Assembly (NCBI GenBank): GCA_022571845.1
Contig: JACZXB010000011.1
Location: 1-64,000, forward strand
DNA: 64,000 bases
From: Candidatus Zixiibacteriota bacterium
GTDB lineage: Bacteria; Zixibacteria; MSB-5A5; GN15; FEB-12
Reading direction: 5' to 3'
Shown: piece after piece, positions 1 to 7,823 of the stretch
How the letters are laid out: the number at the start of each line of letters is the position of its first letter
How positions within the stretch are numbered: position 1 is the first letter of the stretch
Notes under the pieces: generated by a model
What the model was told of the DNA's origin: nothing
Databases searched by the model: none
The model's input: only the letters and a program-made list of their open reading frames with translations
Made by a program: the position numbers and the translations under genes

Positions 1-216
1 CGCCCTGACCTGAGGTAGCGTTTGGCGATAAAAAATTCGTACGACATCGGCATTATGAGATTTTTCTGGTCTTAATCATATACATTCAATCTTCGATATA
101 ACGCAGGTATTAAGTCAAAATCAACCTAATTTAGCCCTCGAAAAATCCTTTTACTGTAACAATTTCAAATTGCCAATGTTATTGTTATCATATAAGTTGG
201 GACGCCGAGTAGAATT

Positions 217-298
217 GCGAAAGTGGCGGAATTGGTATACGCGCTGGATTTAGGATCCAGTTCTGCAAGGAGTGGGGGTTCGAGTCCCCCCTTTCGCA
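217..298 (+). tRNA. tRNA-Leu, anticodon UAG
   Basis: The class II tRNA folds by eye. The acceptor arms GCGAAAG (217-223) and CTTTCGC (291-297) pair perfectly and A298 is the discriminator. The anticodon stem CTGGA/TCCAG (244-248, 256-260) encloses TAG at 251-253, read as leucine CUA/CUN. A long variable region precedes the T arm GGGGG-TTCGAGT-CCCCC (274-290). CCA is not encoded; the next bases are CA and then the tandem array. Lying just upstream of tig, as in many bacteria, it may share a transcript with it. A weak TTGCCA (170) and TATAAG (191) pair with a 15-bp gap is the only promoter-like signal upstream. Confidence 0.97.
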
Positions 299-300
299 CA

Positions 301-646
301 GGCGTAGCCTGCTTGTTGATGAATCGAGATTTATGATAATTGGAATTTTCAGGCGTTGCCTGTTTGTTAATGAATTATAAGATGTCATGATTCGAAAATT
401 CAGGCGTTGCCTGTTTGTTGATGAATCGAGATTTATGATAATTGGAATTTTCAGGCGTTGCCTGTTTGTTGATGAATCGAGATTTATGATAATTGGAATT
501 TTCAGGCGTTGCCTGTTTGTTGATGAATCGAGATTTATGATAATTGGAACTTTCGGGCGTTGCCTGTTTGTTAATGAATTATGAGATGTCATAATTCGAA
601 AATTCAGGCGTTGCCTGTTTGTTGGTGAATTATGAGATGTCATGAG
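301..646 (+). repeat. 51-bp tandem array, seven units
   Basis: Units start at 301, 352, 403, 454, 505, 556 and 607, each exactly 51 bp; the last decays after about 640. Every unit opens with GGCGTTGCCTG (first unit GGCGTAGCCTG), which can form an AGGC-GTT-GCCT mini-hairpin. Two interior versions alternate. Type A (units 1, 3, 4, 5) contains ATCGAGATTTATGATAATTG. Type B (units 2, 6, 7) contains the dyad GAATTATGA-GATG-TCATAATTC, perfect in unit 6 (576-597). The first unit begins three bases after the tRNA discriminator. Because 51 is divisible by three, long false reading frames appear on both strands. There are no variable spacers, so this is not CRISPR. Confidence 0.93.
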
Positions 647-690
647 ATGACGTAATGAATAGTACACAAATAATAAAAATTGGTAATTAA

Positions 691-1950
691 ATGAAAGTCG
701 AAGTAACAGAACTTGAGGGACTCTACCGCGAATTAGCGGTCGAAGTCCCACAAAATAGATTTCAAGAAGAGCTGGACAAAGAGCTTGAACAGCTCCGCCT
801 GAGAGTGACGCTGAAAGGCTTCCGCAAGGGTAAAGCTCCCATGAATATGATAAAGAGCAATTACGGCGAGAGCGTCAAGAGCGATGTAATTGACAAGTTA
901 ATCAAGGCTACTTATCCCGAAGCGATATCGAGCCAGACCTTAAAAGTCGCCTCGCCGCCGCAAGTGACTGATTTGAAAATTAAAGATGATGGCAGCTTTT
1001 CATATAAAGCAAAAGTGGAAGTATTCCCGGACATAAAAAAAGTTGTTTTTGACGGCATTAAACTGACCACTACCGATACCGAGGCAAGCGATGCCGAAGT
1101 TGACGAATTTATTGAAACATTGCGCGACAGACGGGCAGAAATGCGAGAAGTAGACAGAGCGGCCACAGCCGATGATGTAGTTGTGCTTGACATGACTAAA
1201 GTCAAAGACCCCAAACTGGCTGTCGAGCAAACCGATTTCCCGGAAACGACTGTCGACCTGTCCCATAGCCTGACCCTCAAAGAATTCAAAGAGCAGATTC
1301 CCGGGATGAAAGCAGGTGAGGAAAAAGATATTGCGGTTAAGTATGCCGATGACTACTCGGACAGCCGCCTGGCCGGAACAGAAATCACTTACAAGGCCAG
1401 GCTGAAATCCGTTAAAGAGAAGATACTGCCCGAAGTTGACGATGCTTTCGCCAAAGCTGCGGCTGAGGCCGAAACGGTTTTAGAGCTGCGACTGAAAATC
1501 CGTGAGGAGATAAAAAGACAGAAAGAAGAGAGCCAGAACAGAAGTTTTAAAACCCAGATTATTACTCAGATGAATGAGAAAAATCCGGTGCCGGTGCCTG
1601 AATCGATGATTGAAAATTACTTACATTCCGTAATAGAAGATTTGACCAGGCAAAAAGCTGAGTTCAAAGAGGATGAAATTCGCAAAATGTACCGTGTTAT
1701 GGGCGAACAGACAATCCGCTGGCAGCTATTGTACCACCAGCTGGCTGAGCAGGAAAAAATTGAAGTTTTGCCGTCAGATACCGAAAAAGTGATTGGACGC
1801 ATGACCCGGCAGTATAAAATTACCGGCGAGCAGGCCAAGGAAGCAATGCTTCGCTCCAACCGTGCCGATGATATAAGAGAGTCACTACTTGAAGAAAAGG
1901 TGCTCGACCTGATTAGCGGGCGAGCCAAAAAGAAACCGGAGAAAAAATAA
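691..1950 (+). CDS. tig: Trigger factor, ribosome-associated chaperone
   Basis: Trigger factor binds ribosomal protein uL23 at the tunnel exit and shields nascent chains; its FKBP domain has prolyl isomerase activity. The 419-residue protein has the full layout: an N-terminal ribosome-binding domain with the signature GFRKGKAP at residues 43-50, an FKBP-like domain at about 155-245, and a charged helical chaperone domain from about 250 to the lysine-rich end. Length is near the family norm (about 430). There is no clear Shine-Dalgarno sequence before ATG 691, and the leader just upstream is the decayed end of the tandem array. It is followed three bases later by clpP, the usual tig-clpP-clpX order. 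Confidence 0.96.
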   Translation: MKVEVTELEGLYRELAVEVPQNRFQEELDKELEQLRLRVTLKGFRKGKAPMNMIKSNYGESVKSDVIDKLIKATYPEAISSQTLKVASPPQVTDLKIKDDGSFSYKAKVEVFPDIKKVVFDGIKLTTTDTEASDAEVDEFIETLRDRRAEMREVDRAATADDVVVLDMTKVKDPKLAVEQTDFPETTVDLSHSLTLKEFKEQIPGMKAGEEKDIAVKYADDYSDSRLAGTEITYKARLKSVKEKILPEVDDAFAKAAAEAETVLELRLKIREEIKRQKEESQNRSFKTQIITQMNEKNPVPVPESMIENYLHSVIEDLTRQKAEFKEDEIRKMYRVMGEQTIRWQLLYHQLAEQEKIEVLPSDTEKVIGRMTRQYKITGEQAKEAMLRSNRADDIRESLLEEKVLDLISGRAKKKPEKK

Positions 1951-1953
1951 CAA

Positions 1954-2622
1954 ATGGACTTTTACAAATTTTTAGAAAAGGGCTTTATGAACACGGAAAG
2001 TTCTGATAATACCCTGCGCGCTCAGACGCTGGTGCCAATGGTGGTAGAACAGACCGGCCGCGGAGAACGCGCTTACGATATATATTCGCGCCTCTTAAAA
2101 GACCGCATAATATTTATCGGTACACCGATAGATGACCATGTCGCCAGTCTGGTTATTGCCCAAATGCTCTTTTTGGAAGCAGAAGACCCGGAAAAAGATG
2201 TTTTTATTTATATAAACTCTCCGGGGGGCTCTGTCTCTGCCGGACTGGCTATCTATGACACCATGCAGTATGTCAAACCGGATATCGCCACTATCTGTAT
2301 GGGCATGGCGGCGTCGATGGGTTCATTCCTGTTAGCTGCCGGCGCCAATGGAAAACGGGCAGCCCTGCCAAACTCCCGTATTATGCTTCATCAGCCAATG
2401 GCCGGAACTCAGGGTCAGATTTCTGATATTGTTATCATGACAGAGGAGTTTGCCAAAACCAAAAAACGGCTAAATGAATTATTGGTCCATCACACCGGCC
2501 AGCAGATGTCAAAAATCGAAAAAGATACCGACCGCAACTTTTTTATGTCGGCCGCAGAAGCCAAGGAGTATGGTATTATTGACAAAGTTTATGACAAAAA
2601 AAATAAAGCGGAAAAAAAGTAG
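1954..2622 (+). CDS. clpP: ClpP protease subunit with Ser-His-Asn triad
   Basis: This is the proteolytic subunit of the ClpXP protease, which forms a double-ring chamber fed by ClpX. In the 222-residue reading, the nucleophile Ser121 (GMAASMGS) and His146 (IMLHQP) are present. The position of the catalytic Asp (E. coli Asp185, 49 residues after the His) is Asn195, in DTDRNFF, encoded by AAC. The family usually has Asp here; Listeria ClpP1 is a known Asn exception. Translation may begin at ATG 1954, or at ATG 1987, which has AAAAGGG four bases upstream; family N-termini do not settle this. clpX follows after 14 bases. Confidence 0.95.
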   Translation: MDFYKFLEKGFMNTESSDNTLRAQTLVPMVVEQTGRGERAYDIYSRLLKDRIIFIGTPIDDHVASLVIAQMLFLEAEDPEKDVFIYINSPGGSVSAGLAIYDTMQYVKPDIATICMGMAASMGSFLLAAGANGKRAALPNSRIMLHQPMAGTQGQISDIVIMTEEFAKTKKRLNELLVHHTGQQMSKIEKDTDRNFFMSAAEAKEYGIIDKVYDKKNKAEKK

Positions 2623-2636
2623 TTTAAGAACTTACT

Positions 2637-3917
2637 ATGACTGAAGATAAAGACGATTCAAAATTCGCACAACGCTGCTCTTTTTGCGGAAAACCGACCT
2701 CGCAGGTAAAACGGCTCTTCTCAGGTCATGAGTCATCGATATGTAACGAATGTGTAGAACTGTGCAGCGATCTTCTGCACAGCTCACCCGATTACGACGA
2801 GCTCGAAGAGATTACAGAACTTTCGCCGCCTGCCGAAATAAAACAATTCCTTGACGAATATGTAATTGGTCAGGAGATGGCCAAAAAAACTGTTTCGGTG
2901 GCGGTCTACAATCACTACAAACGTGTCAATCATCAGCTGCGTTTAAGAATGAGCGGCAAGGTTACCAGAAAATCTGAAGATATTGAACTGGAGAAATCCA
3001 ATATCCTGCTGATGGGACAGACCGGCACCGGTAAGACCCTCATTGCCCGTTCGCTGGCAAAGTTTTTGAAAGTTCCCTTTACAATAGCCGATGCTACTGT
3101 CTTGACCGAAGCAGGTTATGTCGGCGAGGATGTAGAAAATATACTGGTGCGCCTCTATCAGGCAGCGGATTACAATCAACAGCTGACCGAGCGGGGAATT
3201 ATTTATATTGATGAGCTCGATAAGCTCTCGCGCAAAGATGGTAATCCATCGATTACCCGTGATGTCTCCGGTGAAGGTGTACAGCAGGGACTTTTGAAAA
3301 TTCTCGAAGGAACTATAGCCAATATCCCTCCCAAGGGCGGACGCAAACACCCCGAACAGGCCTTTGTGCCGATCAATACCGAAAACATTCTGTTTATATG
3401 TGGCGGAGCTTTTGACGGTCTTGAAAAAATCGTAGCCCGAAGAATCGGCAGGAAGACTGTCGGCTTCGGTTCGGACAGCATTCATGTCGACACGGATTCT
3501 TCAGATATCTTTGAACACGTCACCCCGGGGGATTTAATAGAGTACGGCCTGATTCCTGAACTGGTGGGCAGGCTGCCGGTTAGTACGGCCCTGCATTCAC
3601 TTGACGAAGACGCGCTTTTGAGCATTTTGACCCGGCCCAAAAACGCCCTGACCAAACAATACGCACGGCTGATGGAATTTGACGGCGTGGAACTTCGTTT
3701 TGAACCTGACGCCTTAAAGGCAGCAGTAAAACTGGCTATGAAAAGAAAAACCGGCGCCAGGGCGCTGCGGTCGATTTTTGAAAAAGCGCTGCTGGAAACA
3801 ATGTATCTCATTCCGTCATCGTCTGAAATTACCGAAGTTATTATCACCGAAAAGACTTTTACCGAGGGCGAAGAGCCCATAATGATCACCAAAGCCAAAA
3901 GCAAAAAAGCCGGCTGA
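2637..3917 (+). CDS. clpX: ClpX, AAA+ unfoldase of ClpXP
   Basis: ClpX recognises, unfolds and threads substrates into ClpP. The 426-residue protein starts with a C4 zinc domain (Cys14, 17, 36, 39), followed by a single AAA+ module with Walker A GQTGTGKT at 127-134, Walker B IIYIDE ending at Asp192-Glu193, pore-loop region AGYVGED and the arginine-finger/sensor region ELVGRLPV. The C-terminal small domain has the sensor-2 motif GARALRS. Length matches E. coli ClpX (424). It is third in the tig-clpP-clpX operon. The lon gene often found next is absent here. Confidence 0.97.
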   Translation: MTEDKDDSKFAQRCSFCGKPTSQVKRLFSGHESSICNECVELCSDLLHSSPDYDELEEITELSPPAEIKQFLDEYVIGQEMAKKTVSVAVYNHYKRVNHQLRLRMSGKVTRKSEDIELEKSNILLMGQTGTGKTLIARSLAKFLKVPFTIADATVLTEAGYVGEDVENILVRLYQAADYNQQLTERGIIYIDELDKLSRKDGNPSITRDVSGEGVQQGLLKILEGTIANIPPKGGRKHPEQAFVPINTENILFICGGAFDGLEKIVARRIGRKTVGFGSDSIHVDTDSSDIFEHVTPGDLIEYGLIPELVGRLPVSTALHSLDEDALLSILTRPKNALTKQYARLMEFDGVELRFEPDALKAAVKLAMKRKTGARALRSIFEKALLETMYLIPSSSEITEVIITEKTFTEGEEPIMITKAKSKKAG

Positions 3918-3978
3918 GGAATTGTGTTGGCGGGAACCCAAAGCGCTATTACCTCAACTGAGCTTTAAAGAGACAAAA

Positions 3979-4635
3979 ATGAGCCAGCTGAAGTTGCTAC
4001 GTTTTTTGATTATAGCAATAATTATATTCTGCAACAACGCATGTGTTACAGCGAGTACGACAAAAATAGGCGCAAATTGGTCAAAAGAGGCGTATAGTCT
4101 CGAATATGAATCTGGGAAAAGGTGGAAAGAGATCTCTTCTCCAGACGGAGAAAAAACAGCAATTATAGATGGTGTGAATCTCTATTTGAAAGCAGATGGT
4201 AGAATGTTACCTGGACTAGAAACTGTAGGCGCAAGCACTCTTGCAGAAATAGGTTGGTCGCCGAATTCCAATGCTTTCTTTTTGACTGAGAGTCTCGGTG
4301 GTGCGGTTGGAGAATGGCGTGTTACAGTTTACCTGATAGAAGATGGCAAAGTCAGAGTTGTAGATGTATCCGAAGAAATAATGAAAGAGTTTGAAAAACA
4401 TTACGAATGCAAAGAGCAAGAAGTGCCAAACATTGGGGCGATCAAATGGATCGATGAATTTGAAACCCTCCTGCTCGTCGCAGAGGTTCCTCCGCATTCA
4501 AGTTGTACGGAAATGGGCAAGATAAGAGGATACCTCGTTGCCGTCCCCTCAGTCCAGATTCTCAAAGAATTTGACGAACCGACTTTGCGAAAAAAATGGG
4601 GTGAATTCCTAGGAGAGAGGTTTGATAGGAAATAG
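3979..4635 (+). CDS. Exported hypothetical protein
   Basis: I do not recognise the family. ATG 3979 is preferred over the longer frame from 3922 because it places a hydrophobic segment (LLRFLIIAIIIF, residues 5-16) at the N terminus and has AAAGAGA upstream. The 218-residue product then has CNNAC, which may be a poor lipobox or simply the end of a signal peptide. The mature part has short beta-rich stretches such as WSPNSNAFFLTES and SPDGEK, reminiscent of TolB/WD-type propeller blades, but with too few repeats to call. Its codons look more AT-rich than clpX, and GC-rich patches flank it, notably 4645-4670. It may be a later insertion. Confidence 0.7.
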   Translation: MSQLKLLRFLIIAIIIFCNNACVTASTTKIGANWSKEAYSLEYESGKRWKEISSPDGEKTAIIDGVNLYLKADGRMLPGLETVGASTLAEIGWSPNSNAFFLTESLGGAVGEWRVTVYLIEDGKVRVVDVSEEIMKEFEKHYECKEQEVPNIGAIKWIDEFETLLLVAEVPPHSSCTEMGKIRGYLVAVPSVQILKEFDEPTLRKKWGEFLGERFDRK

Positions 4636-4784
4636 TGTTTTGCGTGGGCGGCGGGCCGCGGCGGGTCCTCATCTGCCCCTTATTATCACATTCTTAGCAA
4701 TTATTCATAAAGCAACTTGACACATTTGGGCTATTTACTCGTTACTATTTATAAACAAAAAACATAATCGTCCAAGGAGACCAT

Positions 4785-5267
4785 ATGAACCCCAGAGTAG
4801 CCCCGCTGGTTGATTTATATAATCTAAACACTAATCTGGTCAACAAGACCCTCGAAGATCTTTCTGACGATACCGCCCACAAACGCATCAACGACACCGG
4901 CAACTCACTGCACTGGATTATCGGTCATATTGCTAACAGCCGTCATTACGTGGGTGGATTATTTAATGCCGGAACAGAGTTTGAAAAAAGTGAGCTGTAC
5001 AACGGCGGCACGCCGCTGAAAGAGCCATCGGCATATCCCCCCATTGCAGAGATAAAAAAGATTTTTGAAGCTGTTTCAGGAAAATTCATGAAGCGCTTAG
5101 AAGAACTGACAGATGAAGATATAAACAAAAAGCTCGAGAGTAAATTGCCTGTAAAAGATGAGACAATGCTGGGGGCAATTGCATTTTTCAGCCTTCACGA
5201 GAGCTACCATGTCGGACAGCTGAGTTTTATCAGAAGACAGCTGGGAATGGATGGTTTGACGGGATAA
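4785..5267 (+). CDS. DinB-family metal-binding protein
   Basis: The 160-residue protein fits the DinB/YfiT four-helix bundle. Candidate metal ligands are the His in WIIGHIANSR (helix 2) and the two in HESYHVGQ (near residue 140), the usual three-histidine arrangement. FIRRQLG after the last histidines is also typical. DinB proteins of known function are thiol-dependent transferases or metallo-hydrolases; the substrate here cannot be told. It has a good Shine-Dalgarno sequence, AAGGAG, nine bases before the start. It stands alone between two regions without genes and converges on the Rrf2 gene. Confidence 0.85.
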   Translation: MNPRVAPLVDLYNLNTNLVNKTLEDLSDDTAHKRINDTGNSLHWIIGHIANSRHYVGGLFNAGTEFEKSELYNGGTPLKEPSAYPPIAEIKKIFEAVSGKFMKRLEELTDEDINKKLESKLPVKDETMLGAIAFFSLHESYHVGQLSFIRRQLGMDGLTG

Positions 5268-5305
5268 GCCGATAGCCAATCGTCAAAAAAATAATCAGAA
5301 TCAGA

Positions 5306-5782
5306 CTATTCTTTGTCTTTCAGTAAATCCTGCAAGGTCACGTCTCCGAGGTTGGCCTTAAAGCGCATCTTGGTCAATAGGATTTCGGCAAGATTGTTCA
5401 GGGTCAGATTCTGAGCTTCGGCAATCGCCTGTTCTTTGAATTTCACCCATCTTTCGTGAAAAGCACAAGGCGTTTCGGCTGAGCATTGACTCAATCCCAT
5501 TACGCATTGTTCTTCAAGCGGTGTCAGGCTGTCCAGCGCTGCCATAATCCTGTAGAGGGACACTTTGGTCGGGTCTACTGCCAATACAAAGCCCCCGGTA
5601 GGGCCTTTGGTAGATTTGATATATTTCTTTTTGACCAGCTGGGTCATTACTTTTCCCAGATACTGTTCGGGAATATCGAGAATTTTTGAAAGCTGTCTGG
5701 CTTTTACAGCCTTGCCTTCATCAAGTCCGGACATAAAAGCGAGTGCTTCAATAGCGTAGGCTGTTGCTTGGGGGTAAATCAA
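5306..5782 (-). CDS. Rrf2-family transcription regulator
   Basis: The 158-residue protein has the Rrf2 winged helix (residues 1-80; QLSKILDIPEQYLGKVMTQL recognition region, wing KGPTGGF). Three cysteines lie in the segment CVMGLSQCSAETPCAFHERW (about 93-112), the spacing used by IscR/NsrR/RsrR-type members to hold an iron-sulfur cluster. It may therefore sense iron-sulfur status, nitric oxide or redox state; which one is not decided by sequence. A dyad at 5879-5897 overlapping a TTGACA on the minus strand upstream could be its own operator. No target operon is linked in a single-strand run. Confidence 0.9.
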   Translation of the reverse strand: MIYPQATAYAIEALAFMSGLDEGKAVKARQLSKILDIPEQYLGKVMTQLVKKKYIKSTKGPTGGFVLAVDPTKVSLYRIMAALDSLTPLEEQCVMGLSQCSAETPCAFHERWVKFKEQAIAEAQNLTLNNLAEILLTKMRFKANLGDVTLQDLLKDKE

Positions 5783-5878
5783 AACATCTCCTTAGCTGAC
5801 ATATTTAAAACATACTTTCAGGAAATCCGCTCCAAAAATCGAGATATTGACGATATATCAATCCTAATTTACTAAATC

Positions 5879-5897
5879 TTTCTTGTCTGTCAAGAAA
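5879..5897. promoter_or_regulatory. Dyad overlapping putative Rrf2-gene promoter
   Basis: The half-sites TTTCTTG (5879-5885) and CAAGAAA (5891-5897) are perfect inverted repeats separated by five bases. On the minus strand the dyad contains TTGACA (5893-5888), followed after 16 bases by TAAATT, giving a plausible promoter for the Rrf2 gene about 90 bases upstream of its start. A repressor bound here would block that promoter. Autoregulation is common in Rrf2 proteins, but this dyad does not match the IscR consensus, so assignment is inference. Confidence 0.35.
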
Positions 5898-6060
5898 AAT
5901 GTCTGTTACTGACCTTTGCTTATTTGCCAACTTACGGTTTCTCGAAATATTAAGCTAAATAATACTCATATCAGACCGAAAATGCCAGCAAAAGTTATTT
6001 ATATATCCTATAGTCGCTAAATATTTTAGCGCAAATCTTAAGAAATCCGACCGATTTCAC

Positions 6061-6090
6061 TTGACAAAAATATCGAGCTGTTAGTATTAT
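6061..6090 (+). promoter_or_regulatory. Strong sigma-70-type promoter of an orphan unit
   Basis: A perfect -35 TTGACA (6061-6066) is separated by 18 bases from TATTAT (6085-6090). No annotated gene follows on this strand until 6832, so the promoter serves the orphan transcript described at 6097-6343. Transcription should begin near 6097. Confidence 0.6.
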
Positions 6091-6096
6091 ATATGC

Positions 6097-6343
6097 AAGA
6101 GTCGGAAATTGGAAAGAGGAATCATAAATGCTCCCATCAAAAATATCGAAATCATATCTCCAAATATATCACAGTAGCATCTCGGTTTCGATCCACAGGC
6201 AAACGCAAGTCAACTCCTACCTCCCTGCACTGCCAGATGTTACACTAAATCGGGCTTCGAACTTTTTTCGACCGCAAACCTGTCTGACAACGGGGTTGGC
6301 AATTTAGGTCAGGCTATTATTTCAATCGGAGCCCGACTTTTTT
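6097..6343 (+). ncRNA. Putative structured RNA with paired ends
   Basis: The predicted transcript begins just downstream of the strong promoter at 6061-6090 and stops at a six-T run (6338-6343). Its ends pair: AAGAGTCGG (6097-6105) with CCGACTTTT (6333-6341, one G-U pair), followed inside by ATTG/CAAT (6108-6111 with 6323-6326) and AAA/TTT. TCGGGCT (6250-6256) can alternatively pair with AGCCCGA (6330-6336), and a short TCGG-AGC-CCGA hairpin sits before the T run. Closed termini are typical of free-standing RNAs such as 6S RNA, but I find no family signature. A 59-codon frame with its own ribosome site lies inside, so a small mRNA is the alternative. Confidence 0.4.
6128..6307 (+). CDS. Possible 59-residue small protein
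   Basis: An ATG frame of 59 codons ends with TAG at 6305. AAAGAGGA (6113-6120) lies seven bases before the ATG, a good ribosome site, and the promoter at 6061-6090 would give a leader of about 30 bases. The product would be a serine-rich, slightly basic peptide starting MLPSKISKSYL, with no signal peptide or membrane segment. I recognise no family. The surrounding transcript has base-paired ends, so the frame may be accidental. Confidence 0.28.
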   Translation: MLPSKISKSYLQIYHSSISVSIHRQTQVNSYLPALPDVTLNRASNFFRPQTCLTTGLAI

Positions 6344-6395
6344 ACAGACAAAAGGACGGTTTGACTTCCTCTCCCAATAGAGCCGATAAGATAAA

Positions 6396-6701
6396 CTAAA
6401 TTGCTGAAATCTCTTTGGCCAGCTCAATAACCCGCTTATAGGGAATCGCCACCCAACTTTCGGCTGCAGCGGCGCCGTTGGCCATGCTAATCATTGATAC
6501 TTTAGCCGCCGAATCGGCATCGGGTGCCTCGAAAATATCAATAAAATCGTACGGCCCCAGCACACCGTAATGAGAAATGAACTTTACTTCCGGGCACTTC
6601 TCTTTTACCTGAGACATCCAGGCCCGACCCAAAGACTCCCGGTCTTTAATGCGCTTGGTGACTTCGGGAGACAACTTGGTCATTAAAAAGAATGTCTGCA
6701 T
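6396..6701 (-). CDS. GYD-domain protein
   Basis: The 101-residue protein belongs to the GYD family (ferredoxin-like alpha/beta fold), recognised by LGPYDFIDIFEAPD in the middle, N-terminal FFLMTKLSPE and the following helix. Family members are small and mostly uncharacterised. The ribosome site is near perfect (AAGGAGG seven bases before ATG). The leader carries a small hairpin, GGCCA-CTAA-TGGCC, at 6729-6742. It stands alone, divergent from the next gene, so no partner is suggested. Confidence 0.85.
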   Translation of the reverse strand: MQTFFLMTKLSPEVTKRIKDRESLGRAWMSQVKEKCPEVKFISHYGVLGPYDFIDIFEAPDADSAAKVSMISMANGAAAAESWVAIPYKRVIELAKEISAI

Positions 6702-6831
6702 GAAATACCTCCTTTTTGACTATAGACTGGCCACTAATGGCCCTGTTCAAATTACGTTCCAACAAACTTATTTACAAGTTCAGTTATGAGTCCTTATATT
6801 TGGCCGATATTTTGGGGAGAAAACAACGGCT

Positions 6832-7731
6832 GTGAGAGTAAAAGTATTTGTGCAAAACATGACATACTTCTTGAAATTCATTATCGCTTTATCAATGCTG
6901 GCTGTCTCCTTAGTGGCTCAATCAGAAGAAGACACTACTGGTATTAACTACCGTTACCGCCAGAATTACGATTTCATCACTATGAAAGATACCATCTTTA
7001 CGTTTGACTCAGAGTTTATTCTGCCCGATGGTTATCGTCATGCTGATTCTACTGAGCTCTCTCCCTATCAGAACTATGTTGCAAATTTTCCGTTATGGCA
7101 CAGACACCTGCCGATAGGAAACTGGAAGGGCGCCAAAGAATTTGACAAGACAGAGATTTCACGGCCGGTTCATCTTCCGCATCGAGGCCTGGCATTTACC
7201 AACAAAGGCATTCCTATCAGAATTCTGGCGGAGTACCTTCATGATAATAACCGCGAACTTGAACTCGAAATAGCACCTATTAACGGAGAGAGGCTCAAAT
7301 ACACCAAATGGCTCTTTAACAAAGTTGTCTATGGCGCGCGCAAGACAGTCAAATATCGCGAGATCCCTCCCAGAGACACCACCCTCAACACTTATTACAC
7401 CTTTATGAAAACCTGTATGCGTAGCGGTAACTTCCAGAGTCTGACCTACAACTGTGATTCGGTGGCGCTTTCGGACCTGATGCCCGGGGATATATTTGTA
7501 GCCTACAATGAAAACAGCACAAAAGGCGAAGTTTTTGTGGTTATGCATATGCTGGTAGCTAAAAAGAAAAATAATTTGTATGCAGTAGCAACCGGCTGCA
7601 AAAAACCGTGTGATTTTCATATTCCTCTGTTTAACGGCGATCGCGACAATCCCTGGCTGACAGCAGACGAGATTTACGAATTAGGCAATGACTATCCAAA
7701 TAAAGGCTTCTACAGATTCAAAATCAGATAA
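6832..7731 (+). CDS. Exported protein resembling DUF4846
   Basis: The 299-residue protein (GTG start at 6832; ATG 6859 would also give a signal peptide) begins with a hydrophobic stretch FLKFIIALSMLAVSLVAQ and a likely cleavage near QSEE. The mature part opens with PDGYRHADSTELSPYQNYVANF and WHRHLPIG, and contains the tail SDLMPGDIFVAYN..GEVFVVMHMLVAKK.. typical of the DUF4846 fold, where Asp/His residues line a pocket. Function is unknown. It would act outside the cytoplasmic membrane. It stands alone, 92 bases from the next exported protein on the same strand. Confidence 0.7.
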   Translation: MRVKVFVQNMTYFLKFIIALSMLAVSLVAQSEEDTTGINYRYRQNYDFITMKDTIFTFDSEFILPDGYRHADSTELSPYQNYVANFPLWHRHLPIGNWKGAKEFDKTEISRPVHLPHRGLAFTNKGIPIRILAEYLHDNNRELELEIAPINGERLKYTKWLFNKVVYGARKTVKYREIPPRDTTLNTYYTFMKTCMRSGNFQSLTYNCDSVALSDLMPGDIFVAYNENSTKGEVFVVMHMLVAKKKNNLYAVATGCKKPCDFHIPLFNGDRDNPWLTADEIYELGNDYPNKGFYRFKIR

Positions 7732-7823
7732 TTTATCAATTTTGTCTTTTCGATTAAGCAGAAAATCATTCTCGTTCTTGACTGTCTCAAGTTAGTTCGC
7801 CATTTTGAATTAACTAACCAGAA

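Noticed and set aside
387-584. Plus-strand frame inside the tandem array with 17-residue repeats
   Set aside because: The repeats follow from the 51-bp period; no ribosome site, no independent start and no family.
301-646. CRISPR array
   Set aside because: Units are contiguous with no variable spacers and no cas genes.
188-751. Long minus-strand frame over the tRNA and tandem array
   Set aside because: It is the antisense of tRNA-Leu (the familiar false ERGDSNPHSLQNWILNPARI string) extended by the 51-bp array, whose period keeps frames open.
3922-3978. N-terminal extension of the exported protein to 3922
   Set aside because: It would bury the signal segment inside the protein and has no ribosome site, whereas ATG 3979 gives a normal exported start.
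6250-6343. Riboswitch in front of the 6832 gene
   Set aside because: The T run ends nearly 500 bases before that gene and an unrelated minus-strand gene lies between.
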